From the NCBI GenBank assembly GCA_949317995.1, contig OX439045.1:8168174-8232173 (forward strand): 64,000 nucleotides of DNA, in the 5' to 3' direction. Origin of the DNA: Acholoe squamosa. Its lineage: Eukaryota > Annelida > Polychaeta > Phyllodocida > Polynoidae. Both the position numbers and the translations under genes were made by a program. Below, piece after piece: positions 31,110 to 42,329 of this stretch; the first letter of the stretch is position 1, and each line of letters begins with the position of its first letter. The notes below the pieces were generated by a model. It was not told the DNA's origin. It saw nothing but the letters and a program-made list of their open reading frames with translations, and did no database searches.

Positions 31110-33870
31110 ACTGTAATACAGTGGCCCAGTAGGGGATTATTGTCAACAGGGGGATGAGGGGAGTGTGTCAGTAGGGAATAAGGGGAGTGGGTGAGTAGGG
31201 GAATGAGGGGAGTGGGTGAGTAGGGGAATGAGGGGAGGGGTTAGTAGGGGAATAAGGGGAGTGGGTGAGTAGGGAATAAAAGGAGTGGGTGAGTAGGGGA
31301 ATGAGGGGAGTGGGTGAGTAGGGGAATGAGGGGAGTGGGTGAGTAGGGGAATGAGGGGAGGGGTTAGTAGGGGGATGAGGGGAGTGGTGAGTAGGGAATA
31401 AGGGGAGTGGGTGAGTAGGGGAATGAGGGGACAGGTTAGTAGGGGAATGAGGGGAGTGGTGAGTAGAGGAATGAGGGGAGTGGGTGAGTAGGGGAATGAG
31501 GGGAGTGGGTGAGTAGGGGAATGAGGGGAGTGGTGAGTAGAGGAATGGGGGAGTGGATGAGTAGGGGAATGAGGGGAGTGGGTGAGTAGGGGAATGAGGG
31601 GAGTGGGTGAGTAGGGAATAAAGGGAGTGGGTGAGTAGGGGAATGAGGGGAGTGGGTGAGTAGGGGAATGAGGGGAGTGGGTGAGTCCAGTAACCTAAAG
31701 ACAGATGTTTAATACACGAGAGTTGATCAGGCCAATTATTGTGACTGTAATACAGTGGCCCAGTAGGGGATTATTGTCAACAGGGGGATGAGGGGAGTGT
31801 GTCAGTAGGGAATAAGGGGAGTGGGTGAGTAGGGGAATGAGGGGAGTGGGTGAGTAGGGGAATGAGGGGAGGGGTTAGTAGGGGAATGAGGGGAGTGGGT
31901 GAGTAGGGAATAAAGGGAGTGGGTGAGTAGGGGAATGAGGGGAGTGGGTGAGTAGGGGAATGAGGGGAGTGGGTGAGTAGGGGAATGAGGGGAGGGGTTA
32001 GTAGGGGGATGAGGGGAGTGGTGAGTAGGGAATAAGGGGAGTGGGTGAGTAGGGGAATGAGGGGACAGGTTAGTAGGGGAATGAGGGGAGTGGTGAGTAG
32101 AGGAATGAGGGGAGTGGGTGAGTAGGGGAATGAGGGGAGTGGGTGAGTAGGGGAATGAGTAGGGAATAAGGGGAGTGGGTGAGTAGGGGAATGAGGGGAC
32201 AGGTTAGTAGGGGAATGAGGGGAGTGGTGAGTAGAGGAATGAGGGGAGTGGGTGAGTAGGGGAATGAGGGGAGTGGGTGAGTAGGGGAATGAGGGAAGTG
32301 GTGAGTAGAGGAATGGGGGAGTGGATGAGTAGGGGAATGAGGGGAGTGGGTGAGTAGGGGAATGAGGGGAGTGGGTGAGTAGAGGAATAAGGGGAGGGTG
32401 TAGGTAGGGGAATGAGGGAGTGGGTGAGTAGGGGAATGAGGGGAGTGGTGAGTAGAGGAATGAGGGGAGTGGGTGAGTAGGGGAATGAGGGGAGTGGGTG
32501 AGTAGGGGAATGAGGGGAGTGGGTGAGTAGGGGAATGAGGGGAGGGGTTAGTAGGGGGATGAGGGGAGTGGGTGAGTAGGGGAATGAGGGGAGTGGTCAG
32601 TATAGGGGAATGAGGGGAGGGGTTAGTGGGGGGATGAGGGGAGTGTGTCAGTAGGGAATAAGGGGAGTGGGTGAGTAGGGGAATGAGGGGAGGGGTTAGT
32701 AGGGGGATGAGGGGAGTGTGTCAGTAGGGAATAAGGGGAGTGGGTGAGTAGGGGAATGAGGGGAGGGGTTAGTAGGGGGATGAGGGGAGTGTGTCAGTAG
32801 GGAATAAGGGGAGTGGGTGAGTAGGGGAATGAGGGGAGGGGTTAGTAGGGGGATGAGGGGAGTGTGTCAGTAGGGAATAAGGGGAGTGGGTGAGTAGGGG
32901 AATGAGGGGAGTGGTGAGTAGGGGAATAAGGGGAGTGGGTGAGTAGGGGAATGAGGGGAGTGGGTGAGTAGGGGAATGAGGGGAGGGGTTAGTAGGGGGA
33001 TGAGGGGAGTGGTGAGTAGGGAATAAGGGGAGTGGGTGAGTAGGGGAATGAGGGGAGTGGTGAGTAGGGGAATGAGGGGAGTGGTGAGTAGGGGAATGAG
33101 GGGAGTGGTGAGTAGAGGAATGAGGGGAGTGGGTGAGTAGGGGAATGAGGGGAGTGGGTGAGTAGGGGAATGAGGGGAGTGGGTGAGTAGGGGAATGAGG
33201 GGAGTGGGTGAGTAGGGGAATGAGGGGAGTGGGTGAGTAGGGGAATGAGGGGAGTGGGTGAGTAGAGGAATAAGGGGAGGGTGTAGGTAGGGGAATGAGG
33301 GAGTGGGTGAGTAGGGGAATGAGGGGAGGGGTTAGTAGGGGGATGAGGGGAGTGTGTCAGTAGGGAATAAGGGGAGTGAGTGAGTAGGGGAATGAGGGGA
33401 GGGGTTAGTAGGGGGATGAGGGGAGTGGTGAGTAGGGAATAAGGGGAGTGGGTGAGTAGGGGAATGAGGGGAGTGGTCAGTATAGGGGAATGAGGGGAGG
33501 GGTTAGTGGGGGGATGAGGGGAGTGTGCCAGTAGGGAATGAGGGGAGTGGGTGAGTAGGGGAATGAGGGGAGGGGTTAGTAGGGGAATGAGGGGAGGGGT
33601 TAGTAGGGGGATGAGGGGAGTGGTGAGTAGGGAATAAAGGGAGTGGGTGAGTAGGGGGATGAGGGGAGTGGTGAGTAGGGGGATGAGGGGAGTGTGTCAG
33701 TAGGGAATAAGGGGAGTGGCAGCACTACGACCCATTCTACCCAGTCTACTACCCACCGAGTCCCCTCATTTCCCTACTAACCCACTCCTCTCATTCCCCT
33801 ACTCACTCCTACCCATTCCCCTACTCACTCCTACCCATTCCCCTACTCACCTCATTCCCCTACTTGGCCC
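31110..33870 (+). repeat. 2.7-kb G-rich minisatellite (24-26-bp units) with an inverted tail
   Basis: About a hundred units of the type GTGGGTGAGTAGGGGAATGA followed by GGGGA fill 31140-33718. Variants (GGGGAGGGGTTAGTA, GTGTGTCAGTAGGGAATAAG) recur in blocks. A unique 100-base edge (GTCCAGTAACCTAAAGACAG...) occurs at 31051 and again at 31685, so the first ~634 bases are a larger tandem duplication. From about 33725 to 33870 the same units appear in the opposite orientation (TTCCCCTACTCACTCCTACC). The G-run strand could form quadruplexes. Confidence 0.95.
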
Positions 33871-34012
33871 CTCCCTCACTTTGGTTTTTGATTTCCATTG
33901 CATTTTCAAATGATTGTTTTTCATTCCTCTTTGAGTTTTGAGTTTTCTTTTTTCATTGCATTTTCATTTTGTTTTTCATTCTAAATTTTGGCCCTTCCTG
34001 GGCCACTGTATC

Positions 34013-34259
34013 TGGAGGGTCTTGCCAAAAGAAGATGAGAAAGAACTTCTCTAAATTTTCTCAATAATTTTCTCAAAGAGTACTGAGGAAAACGTGTATG
34101 GCCTAACACGTTTTTATAGTGTTGACAAAAAAGTTTCAGCAGAATGCACATAAAACGGGCACGTTCGTTCTAAACGATTATCCAAACAATCTTTTAGCAA
34201 TAAAAAAATGTGCATCTTTTCATTTTGGTTTCACGTTTCCTTCTTGGCAAGACCCTCCA
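34013..34259 (+). mobile_element. MITE family I, copy C
   Basis: Ends TGGAGGGTCTTGCCAAAAG and TTCTTGGCAAGACCCTCCA. The interior shares AAAGAACTT and AAAATGTGCAT phrases with other copies. Confidence 0.82.
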
Positions 34260-34261
34260 CA

Positions 34262-34345
34262 CAGGGGAAAAGGTAGTTTTGTCCAGGAAGTGCTTCACCT
34301 GCAGCCGTCACTTTCTTTTAAGTTCTGACTTTTGTGTATTTTGCA
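34262..34345 (+). repeat. Dispersed repeat with GGGGAAAAGGTAGTTTTG (copy 1)
   Basis: Shares GGGAAAAGGTAGTTTTG, AAGTGCTTCACCTGCA and TCTTTCTTT with the minus strand of about 62075-62150. It creates similar short frames in both places. Confidence 0.55.
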
Positions 34346-34577
34346 CAGAAGTGCTCATGCCAGTCAGGTGCATGGACCTTTCAATGAAGATGATAGCCAC
34401 TCAAAACAAGTACATTAAAGAGTCATACAGTAACATACCTACTTGTGCTCTTGTGGTGAGTACAAGTTGAATGGTGAAGCAGAGCACGACATTTTAACGT
34501 AGGAGGATACTTAGTGCTCTCTTTAGCTTATTTGCAACAACCTCCTGGGGTAGACCATTGGAGCTGTGATAGAAGAT

Positions 34578-34849
34578 CAGGAGGCCATTTCTTAACAGAC
34601 AGACTACAACTGGTCACCTTCAAGTCGTAGTGAAGACCCTTAACTTAGTGACATTACCGCCAAATAGTGTTGGTCATGTATTGAATGCAGCACTACGACT
34701 GCCCTACAAAACTTTATGTAATAGCTAGATAAAGGCTGATCATACAGAGCAGTCGTAGGGCACTGCTATATGATTACTGGGAGTAAGTTTTAGAATGTCA
34801 GATCGTATTGGTTGTGTGCAGTTGTAGTGCCTTAAGAAATGGCCTCCTG
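34578..34849 (+). mobile_element. MITE family III, copy 2
   Basis: CAGGAGGCCATTTCTTAA ... TTAAGAAATGGCCTCCTG are perfect inverted ends. The interior has CACTACGACTGCCCTAC and AGCAGTCGTAGGGCA. Confidence 0.87.
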
Positions 34850-34944
34850 TAGGCTGAAGGTCTCCACTATCAGAGCTTGCTAACATTGCGCAATTACCTG
34901 TGTGAGAACAGCCAAGTCACTATACAGCCAATCTGGCCCCAGCT

Positions 34945-35140
34945 CGACCACTAGCGTGAGTCGTCTCTGGCACCTAGTGTTTGTGGGTAAAAGAAGTTTT
35001 TTTACTGTAGTGCTTATTTGTAGGCAGGTACCTCGCGTAGTAATCTTCCCCAGAAAATGAGGACCATCACCCCCATACACGAGAGAGGTATTCCCTAGAA
35101 TCCCGACTGGGCAAGATTGCTAGTACAGCATGTAGTGGTA
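34945..35140 (+). repeat. Dispersed ~190-bp repeat, copy 1
   Basis: Shares GGCAGGTACCTCGC, AGTAATCTTCCCCAGAAAAT, GAGAGAGGTAT and GGCAAGA with 60470-60665 in the same order and orientation. No inverted ends or A/B boxes are seen. Confidence 0.7.
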
Positions 35141-35143
35141 GCC

Positions 35144-35371
35144 AGGAGGGTCTTGCCAAAAAGGAAAAGGAGAACCTCACCAAAATAAAATGTGCATGTT
35201 TTTTTATTGTATGTTTTTATGTATGCTTCTCACTATAATCCAAAACTGTGTTCGATACATTCTACTGTAAATCTATTTGACAATAATGTGAAAACTTGTT
35301 AGGCCATGTCACTTCTGTCAGAAATGAAATTTGACAGGTTCTTCCTTATTATCATTTGGCAAGACCCTCCA
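35144..35371 (+). mobile_element. MITE family I, copy D
   Basis: Ends AGGAGGGTCTTGCCAAAAAG and CATTTGGCAAGACCCTCCA, about 228 bp, immediately beside the preceding dispersed repeat. Confidence 0.8.
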
Positions 35372-35766
35372 GGCCTATCAATGTTAGCAACTGGATGTTA
35401 TGTTAGGATGTATTGAAACGATAAGGATTTTTATTAGTGATTATTGATAATATCCATTGATTCTAACATAGACCCACATAATATTCTATGCATGTAAATC
35501 GTTCTCACATCCTATAGTGTATGCTGGCAGACTGCCATACTGGTATTCTTTTTATCTATTTTCCTTTTTCGAGTATCGTGTTCTCAAAGGTGCAGCCAGC
35601 CATTAAATTAAATATTTAATTGCACTCCTAACACTGATCACATTTAGGGACAAGCTATTTATTGCAATTTGGGGGAGGGGGACTTGGTGAATTTCGGGGG
35701 TGGAGGCACTTTGATGATTGGGTGGGGGAGGCAAAGCTTAATAAACTTTACTGGGAGGGTCAAAGC

Positions 35767-35963
35767 TAACGTATCCTCGTGTTTAAGCGCCTGTATTTGA
35801 TTGAGCGCCTGTCTCAAATAAGCACCGGTGGTACAAGGGTCATGAAATATTTTTTAAGCACTAATAATAGAGTTTGAATGAGCGCTTGTCCTGTATGAGC
35901 GCTGGGGAAATGAGGCCGCCAAATCAAAATCCCGCTGGGGCGCTTGAACACAACGGTACGGTA
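35767..35963. mobile_element. MITE family II, copy 2
   Basis: TAACGTATCCTCGTGTTTAA ... CTTGAACACAACGGTACGGT are its ends, and the interior repeats GAGCGCCTGTCTCAAATAAG-type phrases. Confidence 0.7.
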
Positions 35964-37157
35964 TATATACAGATGGGTTTCCTCACCAGCACTTTATTGT
36001 AGCATCATGCAAACCTGGGGTGTATTGTCAGCATAATACATACATTAAATTCATTATAAATCTCAGTCTATGGTAATCCCTATATAATTATCGCCTCCAC
36101 CTATTAACCCCCCATATTTCACCTTTCTGTACAATAAGGCCTCACTAAAACAACCATATGTAAACCATACCACTAATAGTCCAGAATATATAAAGAACAT
36201 TCAAGGGACAACCATTAGGCAGAATATCCATTATACAGGATAACCACTATGCATGATAAACACCATGCAGGGGTTATCTCATAGTGAGGCCCATAGACTG
36301 GTTCATTCCAGTATGAACCAGATTTAGCAAACCCATGGGACAGGATAACAATATCCCTATTAGTAAAATCAGTAGCTCGGACGCAGGTTGTGCAGCACCA
36401 CCTTCCGGTATACAACAACACAGCCGCGCAGCACCATGTGCTGCATCCTATAGGTTAACTGATATACAGGCATGCCAAGCCTGGAACCATAGACTTCCTA
36501 TGGTAATATTGGAGTGCACAATGGAAATCATCATCGCAGGATATATTGTAAGTTGAGTATGTAGTCTCTCACAATGGAAATGTGTATTGTCTCTTTAGCA
36601 AAGCAAGAAGTATTGTTCACTATGAAACACCAATTGTTAAGCCTATGCAATAAAGATATATAAACTGTATCTACGGGTTCTTGAGTTATCTCTTCATCAA
36701 TGTCATCGAGGATCATCATATTAAAAAGTATGTCTTGACCCGACAGTATTAACCCTGTACGGTCAGCATGATATATGAATGTAGCCATGGCATGTTACTC
36801 CCCAGGCTGTATTCAGGCATCATGTCGAATTAATACATCAGCATCAAAATAGATAACTTACCTTATATATAGAGGAGTAGCCCACTGGGATCTAAGGCAG
36901 CCCAGGTCACATGTGTCACCAATCAGATTAGTGTGTCAGGGCTATATACTCTTACGTAAGTGTTAAGCCAGCACAGACTGTGGTCAGTGCTCGGATACTG
37001 GGGGCTGTTTATTTACTAATGGGAGAGTAGCAATATACTGTATCAGGGTCTGGACCACTCAATTCGGCAAGGTGACATAGCCATTTCTTAAAATTAACAT
37101 ATGACAAGGGCCTCATAATTAGAAACAGGAGTCAAACAGAAAATTTGGCTTGCCTAA
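35964..37157. other. Intergenic DNA
   Basis: A minus-strand frame at 36788-36531 begins MATFIYHADRTGLIL and could be a first exon, but no family or second exon is recognised. Otherwise nothing is seen. Confidence 0.35.
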
Positions 37158-37345
37158 GGGAGCATTCATTATTTATGGCGGGGGGTGAGCATATCGAGGA
37201 GGGTGGCAGCTCATTTTGGGACATTCGCGAGGGCAAGGCATTCTATTTTAGTGTATTTTTGTAGGGGAGGCACTTCATTTTTGGATATTCATGTAGGGGG
37301 CGCTTTCTTTTAGGACATTCCTGCTAGGGGATATTTAATTTTACT
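37158..37345 (+). repeat. CATTATTTATGGC-type degenerate repeat, copy 1
   Basis: Starts CATTCATTATTTATGGCGGG and then alternates G-runs with TTCATTTTTGGATATTCATG phrases. The reverse complement of 45940-46133 shows the same order. Confidence 0.6.
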
Positions 37346-37875
37346 TTATAAGGCACTGGTATTTGTCATAAGCCAGATTTTTATTTCTGTTTTCAAGCAA
37401 AATCAGCTTCTAGATTATTTTCTCCCAAAGCCTCCCCTGGCTTATGACTGGGTTTTATTGATATAAATTTTAGAGAATCCTCTTGAAATTTCAACCCAAA
37501 ATTAGCTCATAACATTTTCCCAAACTCTACCCCTGGCTTATGACTGAGGCATATGGACAGGGTTTCACAGTAATTTCTAGTCTAAAAGAGGGGGTATGCA
37601 CTTATTAGAGTATGTGCGCTAATTACATCAAAAAAGATATATATTCTAATATGCTATGATTTCGACAGGGCTAGGTGAGTTCGTCCGTTCTCCACTAAAA
37701 AAAAAGAAAATTCTAATATGCTTGTAGCATCAATTAAAGGCAAACACAAAGACTTGGTGTTTGTGTCTACAGGAGTTATCACACCTACTACACCAGCTGG
37801 GGGGCAGCGCTTTATATTGGGGTACCGGGTATTCACATGGGGGGGGGGTACTCCATTTTGGGATATTTACATATT

Positions 37876-37933
37876 CACTTTTATTGTCTCAAGATGGCCA
37901 TGAATGCCTGGGCTGTGTGAACGGGAGCTGCCC
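37876..37933. repeat. 58-bp segment shared with 40140-40197 (copy 1)
   Basis: TTTTATTGTCTCAAGATGGC followed by CATGAATGCCTGGGCTGTGT and ACGGGAGCTGCCCAG. The other copy differs at about two positions. On the minus strand both copies read into a common C-terminus WAAPVHTAQAFMAILRQ and stop, followed at once by AATAAA. Confidence 0.85.
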
Positions 37934-38330
37934 AGAGCTGTCCAGGCACGTGTCTAAAGCCGAAAGGACGCCACCAATAACTGCGCCTCCACTGCACACT
38001 CCCCCTCTGTTTTTGATCTTTTTCTTGTTTCTGTACTTCTACTTCATCTCTATCTCGAAAGATTGTCGGGCCTTCTTGGTGACTGATCCCTTTAACTCCT
38101 CGAAAATGTGCCACTTCCTCTTGCAAATCCTTCAGCTGAAAACATGCCTTATTCCTCTCTGCAATGACATCCTTCATTTGCTTGAACAGTCCCATCCTGT
38201 ACCTTCAGCAGTGCCTCGATGTTTGTGCCATCTTCGCCTTATGGAAGAACATACCATCATCTTCGTCTTCTTTCTTTGTCTCCACTTCCTCGCGTTCACC
38301 CTCACTGTTACACGGACCTTCTGTTGGTTC
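37881..38330 (-). pseudogene. Decayed coding fragment: acidic plus coiled-coil protein
   Basis: Reading leftwards, MEEPTEGPCNSEGEREEVET is acidic and is followed by KKEDEDD; then come a stop/frame change and a 104-aa frame starting MGLFKQMKDVIAERNKACF that continues as a helical, heptad-like stretch (QLKDLQEEVAHFRG) into EVEVQKQEKDQKQRG. An alternative frame across the gap gives IEALLKVQDG, suggesting one lost or gained base. The coding character (acidic N-terminus, coiled coil) looks real, but I do not recognise the family. It may be a retrocopy or a broken exon. The last 50 bases are the segment shared with 40.14 kb. Confidence 0.4.
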
Positions 38331-41300
38331 CTCCATTGTAGTTTGTCTTCACTAGTGCCTATACCTTGATCTATTTCAATCTAAAAATGTCTCTAACTTC
38401 TTCTCTAATTAAGCCTATGTGCCTCACATGGACACCAGGGTAACACAAGGGACCCCCAGTGCTTACCAATGCCACCATTGGCACCAGCATACACAGAACC
38501 TCCCCCTAGCGGCAAAAGCTGGAACCACCAGCCTCAACTGTTCTAGTTCATACCCTTCCCATCAGGTGGTGCCAGTAGCACTATGGTGTTTAGTCTTGGT
38601 TCCAGGAGACCTTCATCAACCCAACCCTTACACTACACTTACTCACCAGAGGGATCCAAGGTTCTGGCTATTCATACTTCTAGCCTACACTCCTAGGTGG
38701 CAGAGCTGTATGCCATACCAGACCTGCAGGAACAAGCTGGCCACCATCCATACCAATATCTACACAGACCAAGCAGCCTACCCCAACTAACAGACTTACC
38801 CAACTAACCCAACCCCTTCGGTTTGTTACGCTCTTACTTTTAGATTCTGCCACTAGATGGCTCTGCTACTTCACCAATGCTTATCCACCCCTTGGCAATC
38901 ATCCACTGCTTTATTAAATATTGGCTTGGGATGATCACCTTAATATAAAACTTCACTCACCATTGATCACAGGCAAACCGTTCCAGCTTCACCCTGCCAA
39001 CTCGTTAGTGCCAAAATTAAGCTTTGACCTTTGCCAGAGTGTACCATGCAATATATATTTGTGATCTACTAATGATATGCTATCCAATAATTATGAAAAA
39101 AGAGCTTAACGAGTCTGAGATTTTCGGGGTCTAATTGACCTAGTTTTTTCAAATAATTAATTTATCTCATTATACTTTTGTATGTAGGCTCAATTATGAA
39201 AAACTGAACGTGTTTTTCTCATTTTATGCAAATATTGATTTTTAGCACCAATTATCACTAATTAATGTCAATTAACCCCAATATCCTTAACGATTACTAA
39301 TTACTCAACAACAGTTGACAGAAATTATGAATAAAACTCTGCAATAGATGTCAAAATTAATCGGCATGCATACATGTATACGCGCAGTGAGATAACAAGG
39401 CACTATTCAAGTCTACCTCTGGTATGGTATGTGTCTGAACTTTGTACTGGTTGCCAAGGCAACCACCCAACCACAAGTGACATCCCAATTCCGTGTTTAA
39501 AAAGGGAGTGGCTCAGATCTGGTTTCTAGACACTTTTTAACATTGAGCCAGCTACTCCATGAAATAGAACTACAATACAGTCCCCTGTCTGGGTACCCTT
39601 TGTACCGTTACCATGGCACCTAGAGAGCTGACCTGATTCTTGTCATCTGCTCTGATAACAGAGGTGCAGCAACAATGGAAGTTTGACCTTCAGTCAGGGA
39701 CACACCCGATACTTTCTATACACAAAACATATTCCCTTTACTATGGAACAAAGAGGGAAGACTTTAGATTTTCAATTTACAGTACAACTACATGTGAATA
39801 CTCTGAGAAAATTTCAGTCACTTATGGCACTTTGGTTACTTGGTACTTTTGTTACTAATGGCACTTACTCTCTCATTTGCTAATTAGGCACTTAATTAAT
39901 GTGTTCCCTACTCACTTCCTTGTGAATTCTGAAACAGCCATCTTATTGTACGAAGGACTTGAGTATTTCACGAGCCACGTGCGAGTCTCACCCCATTCTT
40001 CCTTCTCTTCTCCAGCCCAGGCTAAACAATTTTATAGTAGACCTCTATATCAATCAGTCTGTTATCCTGGTCACTGGCACCAATTAATGTGGGATAATAC
40101 CACATAAATCAAAACAGGTTCTTAACTGATTGATGGTCTATTTTTATTGTCTCAAGATGGCCATGAATGCCTGCGCTGTGTGGACGGGAGCTGCCCAGAA
40201 CACGTCCTCCCCTCCTGCCTTCTCTCTGCGTTCTCTAGATGGATCTGCCGAGTGCTGCCACAGGCACCCTAAGGTCTCAGTGAAGGAAATCCCGCAGAAA
40301 ACCGGAAGTCATATACGATTGTGGTCAGAAGTGAATACTGCAGGCACACTGAATGGTCAATAACCATGTTGAAAATAATGCCAATAAATATAAAACCACT
40401 ACACATGTTGTTGAACATTTGCTACTTTGGATAAAATACCAGGAGGGCATTTCTCAAAGTGCCTACCCATTTTTTCAAAGGTTAGATTGGAAATAGTGAA
40501 TCTACATTTTATTCAGTGCAGATTTAGGCAGAATCGGGGTGTTTTTACGCGATAGTCCAGTGCTCAAAATTTTCGTGGTCAATTCATATTTTAAGTCAGC
40601 CTTTATTATGAAGGAAAGATGTATCTATTAATTCTGGGGTGATTTTTAGAAAATGAACATGTTCCAATGGGTGCTATCGCGTTTCGCGCTACATTAAATT
40701 ATAGTGCGGAACCAATTCCTTCTGTGAGACCTAAAGGCGTATAGGGGCCGCTCAGAAATCCACAGAGCCATCTCTCTACTCTACCTCTATAAGGTGGCGC
40801 CCTCTATGACTATACTACATAAATGCTGGTGGGACATAACTTTAAAATTCAATGCGAAATTACACATGTGAAATGACACGTTGTGATGGGTATTTAAATT
40901 GCCCATATTTAGTTTTGACCCTCCCCCCAGTGTGAAAGTTTATTAGGTTTTGTTCCCCCCCCCGCCGCCAAGTTTTTTTTTTTCAGAATGACCACCCTAT
41001 TTTTAACAAGCCCCCCACCTGGCAATAAATGACTCGACCCTTACTGCAGCCCTATGCTCATTTGAACACAGGAGTGCATACTAGACCATGAAGGAGGTAT
41101 GACTGGTTACTATGTAGCCAATAGTCGAGGCGTTCGGGCAGCGGTTTTCTAACGATATCTATTGCATTATGGGTAGGGGTGACCTCGAACGCTAACTAAC
41201 CCAACTCAGCTGGTCCCTTCCACCCCCTTCCACCCCAGCCAGGTCTGGCTAGGTAACAGTCCTTAACTATGCTTGGGAGGTAGTAAGTTGACTCAGGGAT

Positions 41301-41739
41301 CAACATTGGCCCACATGGGCAGGACCAATAGGGGGTGGCCTTACAAACCAGCATTGATCCCTCGGCCATACCACGAACACCATGAGTGGCTCCTACGACT
41401 GGATGCTATGACTTCATAGTGGTGGGTATTGAGTCAGTAGTTGAATAAATAGCTGCTGCTATTTTGAGGCCTGTACTGTAGCTCACTATGTACTCACTGG
41501 TATGGAGTCTTTTCTTATACCTCCCACTACGATTTGAGGCCATCCTGTCGTGGAAACTATTGTAAAATGATCCAGCCCTATATTACTTTTACCACACTAT
41601 GAAGAGAATCAATCTACCTGCAGCTAACTAGACCCTTATCCAAAAGACTACTTTGCTAAATTGACATCAATGTCTGGTATGCATTTGGGAAGTACTTGGA
41701 AGGGGCTTACAACCAGTAAACTTTGTGATCATTCACTAA
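38331..41739. other. Intergenic DNA
   Basis: Holds the second copy of the 58-bp shared segment (40140-40197) and C-run/G-run debris at 40915-41035. A plus frame of 123 codons at 38419-38790 shows no domain or exon signals I trust. Confidence 0.35.
40140..40197. repeat. 58-bp segment shared with 37876-37933 (copy 2)
   Basis: Same sequence but for about two changes. On the minus strand the upstream DNA stays open for about 55 codons before the shared WAAPVHTAQAFMAILRQ terminus, with different residues from copy 1. Confidence 0.85.
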
Positions 41740-42124
41740 TCATATAGACCCTTCAAATAGACTACTCCTCCAAATGCCATCCTTCATTACCACAAGCCAT
41801 AAGACAGAACTCATTCCCCTGGCGGACACCCTGTATAGACAAAATCTTGCAGGAAAAAAGGGCCTTTGTGGCCAAAGAGGTCGCCGCCAGGGGTCTTGTC
41901 CAGCTAAAGCCAGCTCTAGCATTACCTTTGTCTGACCCAATCTGAATCTGTTCCAGATTGCCCTCTTCGTTATCAAACACTGCTCTCCTTCAATCATATA
42001 AGAGGCTCTTATTACACGACTTCTGTGATTTTGGGTGCTTTTTCTGGATATTCCCATGCACATACCTGTCGATATTGCACACCATGATGCATGCATCAGG
42101 ACTTTTGTAAGGCGGCATGTTATC

Positions 42125-42170
42125 CATGTAAGGAGGCATGTTATCCATGGATAACATGCCTCCTTACATG
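42125..42170. repeat. Perfect 46-bp palindrome without spacer
   Basis: CATGTAAGGAGGCATGTTAT is followed by the CCATGG centre and its exact complement. The left arm phrase also overlaps a direct repeat (GGCATGTTATCCATG at 42115 and 42136). Confidence 0.95.
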
Positions 42171-42215
42171 TCATACATGTCATATGTTACATGTTAAAAC
42201 CTACGAAATTTTCAT

Positions 42216-42298
42216 TGCCAGGGTAGGGGTCGAACCTGCAGTCTCCTGATCCCAAATCCAACTCCCTCTGCACTGCACCACAGGGACTGACGAGAAAT
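42216..42298 (-). repeat. tRNA-derived SINE head or tRNA pseudogene
   Basis: On the minus strand TGGTGCAGTGCAGAGG (42290-42275) fits an A box and GGTTCGACCCC (42236-42226) fits a B box, about 40 bases apart, as in a tRNA. The acceptor ends do not pair well, so it is not a working tRNA. The lack of a clear tail leaves SINE versus tRNA pseudogene open. Confidence 0.6.
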
Positions 42299-42329
42299 GC
42301 TTGGTTAGAACCAGGTCTTGATATGATAC

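Noticed and set aside
31110-33718. Telomere-like array
   Set aside because: The 24-26-bp unit is not a telomere repeat and lies between unique sequences.
36531-36788. 85-codon minus-strand frame starting MATFIYHADRTG
   Set aside because: It might be a first exon, but no donor with a partner exon or family match was found.
41740-42183. 147-codon minus-strand frame, and an overlapping frame with a faint PLAT-like string (LEQIQIGSDKG)
   Set aside because: The long frame overlaps a palindrome and direct repeats. The PLAT-like resemblance is too short and lacks the rest of the domain.
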